NCBI RefSeq assembly: GCF_005771495.1
Contig: NZ_VAUW01000002.1
Location: forward strand, 124,001 to 188,000
DNA: 64,000 bases
Reading direction: 5' to 3'
From: Maribacter sp. ACAM166
Lineage (GTDB): Bacteria > Bacteroidota > Bacteroidia > Flavobacteriales > Flavobacteriaceae
The notes beneath the pieces are model-generated. The model was not told the DNA's origin. It saw only the letters and a program-made list of their open reading frames with translations, and did no database searches. The position numbers were made by a program, and so were the translations under genes. Below are positions 8,404-17,825 of this stretch, one piece after another. The stretch's first letter is position 1; each line of letters opens with the position of its first letter.

Positions 8404-9726
8404 ATGAATATTACTAAAGAGCAGATAGACGATTTAAATGCAGTAGTTAAAGTTGCTATCACAAAAGACGATTACCAAGATAAGGTAGATACCATTTTAA
8501 AGGATTATAAGAAGCAAGCTAATATTCCTGGTTTTAGAAAAGGTCAAGTACCAATGGGCCTTATTAAAAAACAATATGGCAAATCGGTGCTGGTAGATGA
8601 AGTAAACAAAATGTTGCAAGAAAATCTAAACAAATATCTTACCGAAGAAAAATTAGATGTTCTTGGAAACCCTCTTCCAAAACAACAAGATAATTTTGAT
8701 TGGGATCAAGAGGAATTAGCTTTTGAATTCGAACTTGGTTTGGCGCCAAATTTTGAAGTTTCATTGAAAACAAAAAAAGCCATTACGCAATACAAGATTA
8801 TTGCAGACAAGAAAACGGTTGAAGAGCAAATCGAGCGCATTCAAAAGCAATATGGCACACTAGTAAGTAAAGATGTTGTAAGCAAAAATGATGAGGTTAG
8901 TGGTTCTTTCACCAATGAGGCTGAAGAAATCGACACTACAGCAATGTTGGAAGTTGATCAGTTAAAAAGCAAAAAAGCTATAGACGCTCTAAAAGGCAAG
9001 AAAGTTGGAGATGAAATCATCTTGAAAACAAAAGGTCTTTTCAGTGAAGACCATATGCTTTCAAGTGTTTTAAGCATTGACAAGCAAAAAGCGGAAAAAT
9101 TAGATATTGAGGTTACTTTTAAGATTACCGAAATAAACGAACGAGAAGCTGCCGAATTAAATCAGGAATTATTTAACAAACTTTTTGGGCCAGATTCTGT
9201 TACGTCTGAGAAAGAGCTTAAAGCGCGTATTAAAGATGATTCAGAAAAACAATTCGAGCAACAGTCCGATCAAAAATTACTGAACGATGTAACTGAATAT
9301 TTCATTGAAAATACCAAGTTTGAGTTACCTACTGGTTTCTTGACCAAATGGATTCAAATGACAGGTGAAGAACCGTTATCTGAAGAACAAGCCAGTGAGG
9401 AATATGAAAAATCAGAAAAAGGCCTACGATACCAACTAATAGAAGGTAAAATAATTCGTGACAATGAACTTCAAGTTCAGTTTGACGAATTAAAGGAATT
9501 TTCAAAAGGATTCATTCGTTCACAGATGGCCCAATTTGGTCAATTAGATCCAAAAGAGGAAGAATTGGATACTATTGCAGCACGTGTTCTTGGCAATCAA
9601 GATGAAGTAAAAAGACTTTCAGAACAACTAATGAGTCAAAAGCTATTGAATCTTTATAAAGAGAAAGCAAACCTTAAGACTAAGGAGGTTACCTATGAAA
9701 ACTTCGTGAAAGAAGTTTACGGATAA
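8404..9726 (+). CDS. tig: Trigger factor
   Basis: Ribosome-bound chaperone for nascent chains. Protein of 440 residues. The N-terminal ribosome-binding domain carries the signature IPGFRKG at residues 41-47 and VLVDEVNKMLQENL. The middle region (about 155-245), where the FKBP-type prolyl isomerase sits in E. coli, is recognisable by its ends but lacks the usual FKBP active-site residues. The C-terminal helical chaperone arms (ELNQELFNKLFG, then ELKARIKDD and FEQQSD) are present. It is first in the conserved tig-clpP-clpX cluster and ends in a strong terminator. Confidence 0.95.
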   Translation: MNITKEQIDDLNAVVKVAITKDDYQDKVDTILKDYKKQANIPGFRKGQVPMGLIKKQYGKSVLVDEVNKMLQENLNKYLTEEKLDVLGNPLPKQQDNFDWDQEELAFEFELGLAPNFEVSLKTKKAITQYKIIADKKTVEEQIERIQKQYGTLVSKDVVSKNDEVSGSFTNEAEEIDTTAMLEVDQLKSKKAIDALKGKKVGDEIILKTKGLFSEDHMLSSVLSIDKQKAEKLDIEVTFKITEINEREAAELNQELFNKLFGPDSVTSEKELKARIKDDSEKQFEQQSDQKLLNDVTEYFIENTKFELPTGFLTKWIQMTGEEPLSEEQASEEYEKSEKGLRYQLIEGKIIRDNELQVQFDELKEFSKGFIRSQMAQFGQLDPKEEELDTIAARVLGNQDEVKRLSEQLMSQKLLNLYKEKANLKTKEVTYENFVKEVYG

Positions 9727-9754
9727 TTTCAAACAATAAATTAAGTATCTTTAC

Positions 9755-9788
9755 GGTGCCGAAAATAAAATTTTCGGCACCTTTTTTT
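9755..9788 (+). terminator. Rho-independent terminator after tig
   Basis: Perfect 12-base-pair stem (9755-9766 with 9770-9781, arms starting GGTGCCGAAAAT), AAA loop, followed by seven T residues. It ends only 25 bases before the clpP start codon. Confidence 0.92.
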
Positions 9789-9813
9789 ACTCAAAAAAAT
9801 AGACATACAATTT

Positions 9814-10494
9814 ATGGATTACGGAAAAGAATTCAAGAATTTCGCTATAAACGACCAAGGCATTAGCAGCACATATTACGACCAAATAATGAGTAGCGTG
9901 TACCCGGTTAACATGACACCCAATATTATTGAAGAAAGATCTATGAACGTTATAGCGATGGACGTCTATTCGCGATTGATGATGGATCGTATTATATTCC
10001 TGGGAACAGGTATTAATGATCAAGTCGCAAATATCGTACAAGCGCAATTGCTGTTTTTGGCAAGTGTTGATTCAAAAAAAGACATTCAGATATACATTAA
10101 TTCTCCTGGAGGAAGCGTTTATGCTGGATTAGGTATTTATGATACAATGCAATTTATCAGTCCAGATGTTGCAACCATTTGCACCGGTATGGCTGCATCA
10201 ATGGGTGCTGTTTTATTATGCGCTGGCGAAAAAGGAAAGCGAAGTGGCTTAAAACATTCTCGCGTTATGATACACCAACCAATGGGTGGTGCACAAGGTC
10301 AAGCAAGTGATATTGAAATTACTGCCAGAGAAATTTTAAAGCTAAAAGAAGAATTATATCAAATTGTAGCTGAACACTCAGGTAGAGATATTGAAAAAGT
10401 ACGTGACGATAGTGATCGTGATTACTGGATGAAGGCAGACGAAGCCCTTAAATACGGTATGATTGATGAAATATTAGTAAGGGATAAAGAATAA
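9814..10494 (+). CDS. clpP: ATP-dependent Clp protease proteolytic subunit
   Basis: Serine peptidase that forms the degradation chamber for ClpX- or ClpA-type unfoldases. Protein of 226 residues. The catalytic Ser129 is in GMAASMGAVLL, His154 is in HSRVMIHQPMGG, and the Asp is in the RDDSDRD stretch near residue 203. INSPGGSVYAGLGIYDTM is the oligomer/substrate-binding motif. The N-terminus is about 30 residues longer than E. coli ClpP, as is common in Bacteroidota, and is presumably partly processed. It lies between tig and clpX. The gap to clpX contains a weak 7-base-pair hairpin (10538-10556) but no strong terminator. Confidence 0.97.
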   Translation: MDYGKEFKNFAINDQGISSTYYDQIMSSVYPVNMTPNIIEERSMNVIAMDVYSRLMMDRIIFLGTGINDQVANIVQAQLLFLASVDSKKDIQIYINSPGGSVYAGLGIYDTMQFISPDVATICTGMAASMGAVLLCAGEKGKRSGLKHSRVMIHQPMGGAQGQASDIEITAREILKLKEELYQIVAEHSGRDIEKVRDDSDRDYWMKADEALKYGMIDEILVRDKE

Positions 10495-10581
10495 GTGTTA
10501 CGAATAGAATTGAATAAATAAATGATTTTTAAACCAAAAACGAATTTCATTCGTTTAGGAATAGAATAGAGAAGATAGATA

Positions 10582-11817
10582 ATGGCAAAGGAAAATTTAG
10601 AGTGTTCATTCTGTGGTAGAAAAAAGCCAGAAACAAATTTATTAATTGCAGGGCTTGATGCTCATATTTGTGATCGCTGTATTGAACAGGCTCACGGCAT
10701 TGTAGCTGAAGAATCAAAACAGACAAAGACCAATGATCTTTCTTCTGAACTGGTCCTAAAAAAACCACAAGAAATTAAGAAATTTTTAGACACCTATATC
10801 ATTGGGCAAGAGCGTACAAAAAAGGTAATGTCGGTAGCCGTATACAATCACTACAAACGATTGCTTCAACCTTCTTCAAAAGAAGATGATATAGAGATTC
10901 AGAAAAGTAATATTATAATGGTTGGGCAAACCGGAACAGGTAAAACCCTAATGGCAAAAACCATTTCAAAATTGCTCAACGTACCCTTGGCCATCGTTGA
11001 TGCTACAGTATTGACCGAAGCAGGTTATGTAGGTGAAGATGTAGAAAGTATATTGACCCGTCTATTACAAGCAGCTGATTACAATCTTGAAAAGGCTGAA
11101 AGAGGAATCGTATTTATCGATGAAATAGATAAAATAGCTCGTAAGGGCGATAACCCATCAATTACTAGAGATGTTTCTGGAGAAGGGGTGCAACAAGGGC
11201 TACTAAAATTATTAGAAGGGACTGTTGTAAATGTTCCGCCTAAAGGAGGAAGAAAACATCCTGATCAAAAATTCATTGAAGTCAATACTGAAAACATACT
11301 TTTTATAGCTGGTGGAGCCTTTGATGGTATTGAACGTGCGATTACTAAACGCTTGAATATGCAGGCTGTAGGTTATAGCGCTTCAAAAGCAGACAATTTC
11401 TTGGACACTACCAACATGTTGCAATATATCATCCCTAGAGATTTAAAAGAGTTCGGACTTATACCTGAAATTATTGGTAGACTTCCTGTTCTTACCCATA
11501 TGAATCCGTTGGATAAAAAGACCTTAAGGGCCATTTTGACCGAGCCTAAAAATGCAATTATAAAGCAGTATGAAAAACTGTTTGCGATGGATGATATTAC
11601 ATTTACTATCACAGAGCAAGCTTTAGACTATATTGTAGATAAAGCAATTGAGTATAAACTTGGAGCTAGGGGCTTAAGATCGCTTTGTGAAGCAATATTT
11701 ACAGATGCTATGTTTGATATGCCAAGTACAGGCGAAACAAAATTCAAGGTTACAAAACCATATGCAGAACAAATGTTATCGTATGATACAATAAAAAAGT
11801 TAAAAGCAGTTTCTTAA
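10582..11817 (+). CDS. clpX: ATP-dependent Clp protease ATP-binding subunit ClpX
   Basis: AAA+ unfoldase that feeds substrates to ClpP. Protein of 411 residues. The N-terminal zinc-binding domain has Cys8, Cys11, Cys30 and Cys33. The Walker A motif GQTGTGKT is at residues 115-122, the Walker B motif FIDEID is near 177-182, and the pore-loop motif GYVGEDVES lies between them. [12 protein letters not shown] (pore-2 region), sensor residues and the C-terminal [11 protein letters not shown] follow. Length and domain order are canonical. It starts 87 bases after clpP and ends before a bidirectional terminator. Confidence 0.98.
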   Translation: MAKENLECSFCGRKKPETNLLIAGLDAHICDRCIEQAHGIVAEESKQTKTNDLSSELVLKKPQEIKKFLDTYIIGQERTKKVMSVAVYNHYKRLLQPSSKEDDIEIQKSNIIMVGQTGTGKTLMAKTISKLLNVPLAIVDATVLTEAGYVGEDVESILTRLLQAADYNLEKAERGIVFIDEIDKIARKGDNPSITRDVSGEGVQQGLLKLLEGTVVNVPPKGGRKHPDQKFIEVNTENILFIAGGAFDGIERAITKRLNMQAVGYSASKADNFLDTTNMLQYIIPRDLKEFGLIPEIIGRLPVLTHMNPLDKKTLRAILTEPKNAIIKQYEKLFAMDDITFTITEQALDYIVDKAIEYKLGARGLRSLCEAIFTDAMFDMPSTGETKFKVTKPYAEQMLSYDTIKKLKAVS

Positions 11818-11834
11818 GCATTTAACTGAAAATA

Positions 11835-11880
11835 GCACATAAAAAAAGCGTGAATTGATTTTCACGCTTTTTTTATGTGC
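11835..11880. terminator. Bidirectional terminator between clpX and the convergent hydrolase
   Basis: Perfect 20-base-pair stem (11835-11854 with 11861-11880) including an A7/T7 tract, with a 6-base loop. T-rich runs appear on both strands, fitting termination of clpX from the left and of the convergent gene from the right. Confidence 0.9.
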
Positions 11881-11899
11881 TAAACTGTGTTTTATTTAC

Positions 11900-12457
11900 T
11901 TATCCTACCTTTTTAATCTCAGGCGCAATTTGAGTTACCTCTTGCAATAAATCTAGGCAGACTTTTTGAATGATTTTTTCATCTGAATATAATGTATGTG
12001 CGTAATTGGGTGAAATTTCCATATCAATCCCTAATCTATTAGACCAATCTTCACTTGGCCTAAATTGATCATTTTGGCCATAAAGTAATTGAAATGGTAC
12101 ATTAGGTTTTTCGTTTTTTAACCGAATTCTTGTAGCAGAAACACTGTACAATGATTTGACTGGCAATCCCTTTTTTGCAGCTTCCCATACTATAGTGCCC
12201 CCTGTACTAAATGCAAGGTAATAACATGGTTCTTTCTCCTTTTTTAATAAATGAGACACAGCGGTTTCAATACCACCAGCCACAAAAGCGTTATGCACAT
12301 TCTCTTCTGATTGTACAACTATATCTAAATTCGCTAATTGTTGGCTATCATAAAAGGTTATATCAAAATATTGTTGAAGGTAGCCTAAATATGAAGTTAT
12401 CCATAAACCTTTCTTAACGCCCCACATGTCTGAAACAATTACTAATTTCTCTGCCAT
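11900..12457 (-). CDS. Small alpha/beta-hydrolase-like protein
   Basis: Protein of 185 residues without a signal peptide. The LAFSTGGTIVWEAA elbow places a candidate nucleophile at Ser84. Asp130 in LLYGQNDQFRPSEDW and His154 in NYAHTLYSD fall in the right order for a catalytic triad. The family is otherwise unassigned. The elbow is F-S-T-G-G rather than the usual G-x-S-x-G, so activity is uncertain. The gene is alone, convergent with clpX. The 254 bases between it and the GH3 gene hold no other gene that I can support. Confidence 0.65.
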   Translation of the reverse strand: MAEKLVIVSDMWGVKKGLWITSYLGYLQQYFDITFYDSQQLANLDIVVQSEENVHNAFVAGGIETAVSHLLKKEKEPCYYLAFSTGGTIVWEAAKKGLPVKSLYSVSATRIRLKNEKPNVPFQLLYGQNDQFRPSEDWSNRLGIDMEISPNYAHTLYSDEKIIQKVCLDLLQEVTQIAPEIKKVG

Positions 12458-12711
12458 AATAATGGTGTTTTGTTATTTGGTTAAGTTTTTCCCCTACAGC
12501 AAGTTGGATTTTTAACCTCATATAGTGTTATTTATTTGTTTATTCGCTTAAATTATCGGTGTAGTTCCTAATATTAAGGTACTTGAAATAAAATAGCTGT
12601 ATTAAATTACTAACAAATAAGCATATCAAATCATGACAAAGTTAGTTCTACTACTGAGCAAAAATATAAGATTGTTGTGATTAGGTTAAAATTTAGTGTG
12701 TATTGCACGAA

Positions 12712-14226
12712 CTAGCTGTTCATTCGTAAAAGCTCTTCTACATAATCTCTTTTATTGGAAAGTCGTGGTATTTTATGTTGACCTCCAAGTTTACCATTTG
12801 ACTTTAACCAATCATAAAATAAATTCGTGCGGGCTACATGAACCAACGGTAAATTTAGGGTGATATTATTATTTCGCTTGGCCTCGTAATCAGAATTAAG
12901 GGATTTCAAAGCGCTATCAAAAATTTCAATAAAGATATCCAAATCTTTAGGTAAGGTTCTAAATTCTATAATCCATTCATGAGCTCCTTTTTTATTATCT
13001 ACCATAAAAACTGGTCCGGCAGTATAATCCATTATTTCAGCTCCAGTTTGCATACATACTATTTTTAAAGCTTCTTCGGCATTTTCTATAATCAGTTCTT
13101 CTCCAAAAACATTTATATGATGTTTAGTTCTACCTGTTACCTTAATGCGATAAGGACTTTTAGAAGTGAAGCGCACGGTATCGCCAATTTTATAGCGCCA
13201 CAATCCTGAATTGGTCGTTATGATAATCGCATAGTTCTTTCCAAGTTCAATATCCCATAATGGAATAGCTTCCTCTTGTAATGAACCATACACATCCATT
13301 GGAATGAATTCATAGAAAATCCCATAATCTAACATAAGTAAAAGGTCATCTGCGTCATTCCTGTCCTGAATTGCAAAAAATCCCTCTGATGCATTATAGA
13401 TTTCGTAAAACCTAAAATTATCATTCGGAAGTATTTTTTTATACTGTTCCTTGTAAGGGTTAAAGTTTACGCCACCATGAAAGTACACTTCCAGATTTCC
13501 CCATACCTGAAATAGGTTTTCCTTTCCTGTTTCCTCTAAAACCTTATTCATCAACACCAACATCCAAGAAGGAACACCTGCAAGGCTTGTAACATTTTCC
13601 TGAACACTCTCATGGATAATCGCCATTAGTTTACTTTCCCATTCACTCATCAAGGAAACCTTATTACTAGGCGTACTACTATACTCTGCCCATAATGGCA
13701 TATTATCGATTAGTATCGCAGACAAGTCCCCAAAGAAGGATCCGTTATCCTCATAAAGCTCCTTACTACCACCTAATCGCAAACTTTTACCGGTAAATAA
13801 TTGTGAATTTTCATTATTGTTCAGGTAAAGGCATAATAAATCTTTACTAGATTTATAATGACAATCTTCAAGGGCCTCACCACTAACAGGAATGAACTTA
13901 CTCTTGGCGTTTGTTGTTCCACTACTTTTGGCGAACAATTTTACTTTAGTGGGCCAGAAGAGATTTTGTTCTCCTTTGCGGGTACGCTCTATAATCGGCT
14001 CAAATTCCTCATACGTTACTATCGGCACTCGTTCTTTGAAACATCTATAAGATTCGATGGATTCAAATTCATATTGTCTACCAATTTCAGTGTCTTCCGC
14101 AAATTCCAATAACTGTAGTAGAACCTCCTCCTGTACCTCTTCAGGATATTTTAAAAAAAGTTCGATTTGATGAAAGCGTTTTTTCAACAACCAAGAGGCA
14201 ATGGAATTAAATAAAGTAATTGGCAT
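12712..14226 (-). CDS. GH3-family acyl-acid-amido synthetase-like protein
   Basis: Protein of 504 residues resembling the GH3 auxin-responsive promoter family, a branch of the adenylate-forming enzymes. Visible motifs: the ATP-binding loop KSSGTTNAKSKFIPVS near residues 104-119, LAGVPSWML, YNASEGFFAIQD, and NSGLWRYKIGDTVRF with TGRTKHHINVFGEE as the hinge and C-terminal domain. Plant members conjugate amino acids to jasmonate or auxin. Bacterial substrates are mostly unknown, so adenylation of a carboxylate is a family inference. It is divergent from the DUF2797 gene with 79 bases between starts. Confidence 0.88.
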   Translation of the reverse strand: MPITLFNSIASWLLKKRFHQIELFLKYPEEVQEEVLLQLLEFAEDTEIGRQYEFESIESYRCFKERVPIVTYEEFEPIIERTRKGEQNLFWPTKVKLFAKSSGTTNAKSKFIPVSGEALEDCHYKSSKDLLCLYLNNNENSQLFTGKSLRLGGSKELYEDNGSFFGDLSAILIDNMPLWAEYSSTPSNKVSLMSEWESKLMAIIHESVQENVTSLAGVPSWMLVLMNKVLEETGKENLFQVWGNLEVYFHGGVNFNPYKEQYKKILPNDNFRFYEIYNASEGFFAIQDRNDADDLLLMLDYGIFYEFIPMDVYGSLQEEAIPLWDIELGKNYAIIITTNSGLWRYKIGDTVRFTSKSPYRIKVTGRTKHHINVFGEELIIENAEEALKIVCMQTGAEIMDYTAGPVFMVDNKKGAHEWIIEFRTLPKDLDIFIEIFDSALKSLNSDYEAKRNNNITLNLPLVHVARTNLFYDWLKSNGKLGGQHKIPRLSNKRDYVEELLRMNS

Positions 14227-14233
14227 TTATAGG

Positions 14234-14241
14234 TATCTTTG
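14234..14241 (+). promoter_or_regulatory. Candidate -7 element of the DUF2797 gene
   Basis: TATCTTTG matches TAnnTTTG, 64 bases before the ATG at 14306, in the gap with the divergent GH3 gene. No -33 TTG is found at proper spacing. Confidence 0.4.
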
Positions 14242-14305
14242 TGTTGCTAAAAATAGCGTATCTAAGTATCATTTTCAAATTGATTATACATTAAGAAAAC
14301 TCAAC

Positions 14306-15100
14306 ATGCAATACCAAGGCGTACTGAAAAAAATGCAGACAGAAATTGGGAGCCCAATTCAATACTATATGTTGTTTGACTCAGATTTTCTAAATGTAAA
14401 TCAAGTTCTTGATAAAAATCTAAAAATAGAATTTATTAAATTTCAATGCCTTAATTGTGGTAATGACAAACCTATCTATAGACAAGGTTTTTGTAAAAAA
14501 TGTTTTTTTGAGATACCTTCCGCAGGAGATTGGATCATGCGTCCAGAGTTAAGTACGGCCCATTTAGACCAAGAAGACCGAAATTTAGTATATGAAAAAA
14601 AGGTACAACTACAACCACATATTGTTTACTTAGCTAATTCAAGCAACGTTAAGGTGGGTGTAACTAGAAAAGGACAAATTCCCACTCGATGGATTGACCA
14701 AGGCGCACATGAAGCTATTGAAATCGCAGAAGTTCCAAATAGGTATCTGGCCGGTATTACTGAAGTTGCTTTAAAAAACCATGTGGGTGATAAAACGAAT
14801 TGGCGTACCATGTTGACGAATACTGTGGTAGACGAAAACTTGCTAGAATGGCGTGATAAACTTAAACAATACATCCCTGAAGAAGCACTACCTTATTATC
14901 TAGATGATAAGATTGAAACCCAAATTAAATTTCCCGTATTGCAGTACCCTACCAAGGTAAAAAGCCTAAATCTTAGTAAAACCCCCTCATTTAAAGGAAA
15001 ATTAAAAGGCATTAAAGCCCAGTATCTTATTTTTGAAGACAACACCGTTTTCAATGTAAGAGGGAGCGAAGGTTACTTTGTTGGTCTTACTGTTAATTAA
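14306..15100 (+). CDS. DUF2797 domain protein with zinc-ribbon cysteines
   Basis: Protein of 264 residues from ATG 14306. The frame is open upstream from a TTG in the GH3 gene, but MQYQGVLKKM is the natural start. Four cysteines (Cys48, Cys51, Cys63, Cys66 in LNCG and FCKKCFF contexts) suggest a zinc site. HIVYLANSSNVKVGVTRKGQ, RWIDQGAHEAIEIAEVPNRY and TNWRTMLTN are typical of DUF2797, whose middle resembles a GIY-YIG-like fold (LANSSNVKVGVTR). Function is unknown. The stop overlaps the convergent AsmA-like gene by 8 bases. Confidence 0.82.
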   Translation: MQYQGVLKKMQTEIGSPIQYYMLFDSDFLNVNQVLDKNLKIEFIKFQCLNCGNDKPIYRQGFCKKCFFEIPSAGDWIMRPELSTAHLDQEDRNLVYEKKVQLQPHIVYLANSSNVKVGVTRKGQIPTRWIDQGAHEAIEIAEVPNRYLAGITEVALKNHVGDKTNWRTMLTNTVVDENLLEWRDKLKQYIPEEALPYYLDDKIETQIKFPVLQYPTKVKSLNLSKTPSFKGKLKGIKAQYLIFEDNTVFNVRGSEGYFVGLTVN

Positions 15101-17825
15101 CCGTATCCTTTTTCTTCTTACCGAACAACCCCCCTAAGATATCTTTAGCCTTTTCTTTTACAACTTCTTGATCAGTCTTAACTGCGGTTGAGTCTTTTTT
15201 AACCGTTGTAGTATCTGCTGGTTTTTTGGTAGCTAAAATACCTCCTAAAACATCTTTCGCTTTCTGCTTATTCGAGGTCATATCCTTTTTAACTGAATCC
15301 GTTTTTGGTTGATTACCACTTAAAATACCACCAATTAAATCCTTAGCCTTATCGGTACCTTTAGTAATAAGCTTCTGTTTTTCAATTTCAATTAACTTCG
15401 TAGTCAATTGTTTAATACCAGAAGATAAATCTGTCGTTACTTGAGGGCTATTGTAAATACCACCAATAGCAGCAGTTATTGGTATAGTCAAATTTTGCAA
15501 GGCTGTATCATCTATTCGAGCTATCAATTTAGAAATCTCAGCACCTAAGTATTTTGCAGGAACTTGCAATGTCGCCTTGTAATTTAATTTTTTATCGAAT
15601 GTATGACTACCATTCACGTTAATGGCGATATCCTTATAATTGATTTTGAAAGGTTTCACCGTAACGACACCATCCTTAAAAGTTAAAGAGGTTTTCAAAT
15701 CTTTTAAATTCAACTGCTTTATATCGATAAAACTTAATTTACCAACAAGCGCATTCAACAAAGGAGCTGATTCCGTATTAATCTCATCGGTTGCAATATC
15801 TGCAAACAGATCACCACTTACTGATAATAAGTTGGGTAATAAATCGTCAGTCAAATTACCCGACAACGAAATATCAGAAGTAAGCTTTCCTTTCAACATT
15901 TGTGCTATAGGTGCCAATGACTTAAATAAGTCGATTGATTTAAAGGTTTCTTCAATTCCCACCTGATTCAAATCTAATTTCATTGCGAAGGTTGGAGTCT
16001 CACTTTTAGTTGACACCTCACCATTAAACCCCATCTTACCTCCAAAAAATTCAGAAGTCATATTAGTTAAAGTAGCGGTTTCATCTTTTATTTTCAATAT
16101 TCCGCTGACATCTTTCAAAACTATATTATCATAAATAACCTGCTTTGCATTTGCATTAATAGTGGCGTCTAGGAAAGAGGGTATTTTGATTTTTTCATCT
16201 TTCACCACTCCCCCACTATTATTGGCACTCTTAACAGATGTGGTTGTAGTTTCCGCTACCATGAAATCACTCAGTGCAAATGTGTTCGATTTTAAGTTGA
16301 AATCACCTTCTACCTTTTCATCATTAAACATAAACCCTAAAAGGTTCTTAATGGTACCCGTTACGTCAAAATCAGTTTTTCCTGTAGTTCCATTTAAACT
16401 GTTTAGTGTAACCGTTGTCGGATTGAAGGTTAAACTTGCCTTTGTAAACTTTACAGGATTTGTCAGTTCCCCAGAGTTATATTCAAAATTATCAACACTT
16501 AAATTACCTACTGTATTGGTTTTTCCATATTGGTTTTTTTCTACGGAAGCCATATCAAAAGCAGTGGTAATATCAGCTTTCAACAACCCCTTTAAATCAT
16601 ATTCAGCAGGAACTGGATACGCTTTTGAAATATTCACCAAATTCATTGCTCCATCTACATGGGCTTTTACTTTTGTATTACCCATTAACTCTGTAACCTT
16701 AGCGGTAAGGTTAAACCGATCCTCATCGATCATGAACGAAGCTTTATGTATATCCACATACGTATCTTCTGTACTACCAGTAGTGTTATTTAATTGGATG
16801 TCTAGAAATACATTACGTACTACCTTGGGTAAATCTGGATACTTGAAAGATGCATTATCTGATTTAATCTCAATATTGAATTTAGGAATATGAGTTTCAT
16901 CTACAATACCATTAAAATTACCGTTAACCGTAAATTCACCCGTAGTAGTTACATTCTGAATATTCTTCGAATAGATTGCTGGAATTACACCTAAGAAATT
17001 TTTAAAATCTGAAGAAGGTGTTTTAAAGGTTAACTCTATTTCTTGATTATCATCGTTAATAACTACAAAACCGTCAAATACAAGTGGCAGTTGATTCACT
17101 AAAGCCTCGTTCTTTAAGAAGGAATATTTGTTCTGATTTAAATCAATTCCAATCAAAGCTTCTAGTTTTACTTTGTTTTTATTCAGATAATTGACGCTAT
17201 CCATTTCAAATGAAACCAAAGCATCGGTGTGTGTATCCAATTCTGATGTCGCCAACGATAAATCACCCGTCCCTTTATGCTGAAAGTCATCTACCATCAA
17301 CGTAATACCCGCAAACTTATCCGTATAATAAATTCTTGAATTAGAAATTTTATATGACTGAAGGTCAAATGCAAAACCATCAGTATTTGTTAGCTCTTCG
17401 ACCGCATTACTTTCTGAAGCTAATGCAATATCGTAATTGGCATTTTCTTCCTTATCGACCACTATATTTAAAAATGCACCTTCCAAGTTGATCGTATTGA
17501 TAGCGATTGGGTCACCAGTACTTTTGAATAATTGCATAATACCCATGGTCAAGTTCAAATTATTTACTTTGAACAACGTATCACCTTCAAAGGGAGCCTT
17601 ATTGATTAAAACAACATCTGAGAATTTTACTTCAGCATTAGGAAAACTACTAAACAAACTTAAATCTGCATCTGAAAAATCTAGCGTGGCCTTAACATTA
17701 TTATTTACGTTGTTTTTAATAATTTCCCCAATCTTAGCTTCCAAGAAAAACGGGGCAGCAATTAATACTGCTATTACCAACAATAACACTGTTCCAACAA
17801 TTTTCAATATTTTTTTACCCATCAT
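15093..17825 (-). CDS. AsmA-like inner-membrane anchored protein with C-terminal KAKD repeats
   Basis: Protein of 910 residues. One membrane segment (residues 7-27, KIVGTVLLLVIAVLIAAPFF) is followed by the AsmA start (ADLSLFSSFPNAEVKFSDVV, DTLFKVNNLNLTM) and a very long beta-rich region, as in AsmA/TamB-type proteins that bridge the periplasm and may move lipids. After the AsmA C-terminal domain (about residues 560-810) come three related motifs, DKAKDLIGGIL, QKAKDVLGGIL and EKAKDILGGLF (residues about 825-901), separated by Lys/Thr/Asp-rich linkers. Two adjacent ATG codons exist (17825, 17822). The first directly follows the stop of the transporter gene. It is last in the sppA operon. Confidence 0.88.
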   Translation of the reverse strand: MMGKKILKIVGTVLLLVIAVLIAAPFFLEAKIGEIIKNNVNNNVKATLDFSDADLSLFSSFPNAEVKFSDVVLINKAPFEGDTLFKVNNLNLTMGIMQLFKSTGDPIAINTINLEGAFLNIVVDKEENANYDIALASESNAVEELTNTDGFAFDLQSYKISNSRIYYTDKFAGITLMVDDFQHKGTGDLSLATSELDTHTDALVSFEMDSVNYLNKNKVKLEALIGIDLNQNKYSFLKNEALVNQLPLVFDGFVVINDDNQEIELTFKTPSSDFKNFLGVIPAIYSKNIQNVTTTGEFTVNGNFNGIVDETHIPKFNIEIKSDNASFKYPDLPKVVRNVFLDIQLNNTTGSTEDTYVDIHKASFMIDEDRFNLTAKVTELMGNTKVKAHVDGAMNLVNISKAYPVPAEYDLKGLLKADITTAFDMASVEKNQYGKTNTVGNLSVDNFEYNSGELTNPVKFTKASLTFNPTTVTLNSLNGTTGKTDFDVTGTIKNLLGFMFNDEKVEGDFNLKSNTFALSDFMVAETTTTSVKSANNSGGVVKDEKIKIPSFLDATINANAKQVIYDNIVLKDVSGILKIKDETATLTNMTSEFFGGKMGFNGEVSTKSETPTFAMKLDLNQVGIEETFKSIDLFKSLAPIAQMLKGKLTSDISLSGNLTDDLLPNLLSVSGDLFADIATDEINTESAPLLNALVGKLSFIDIKQLNLKDLKTSLTFKDGVVTVKPFKINYKDIAINVNGSHTFDKKLNYKATLQVPAKYLGAEISKLIARIDDTALQNLTIPITAAIGGIYNSPQVTTDLSSGIKQLTTKLIEIEKQKLITKGTDKAKDLIGGILSGNQPKTDSVKKDMTSNKQKAKDVLGGILATKKPADTTTVKKDSTAVKTDQEVVKEKAKDILGGLFGKKKKDTVN

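Noticed and set aside
16162..16893. Plus-strand frame of 243 codons antisense to the AsmA-like gene
   Set aside because: It is a shadow of the long minus-strand coding region, Ser/Val-rich without motifs.
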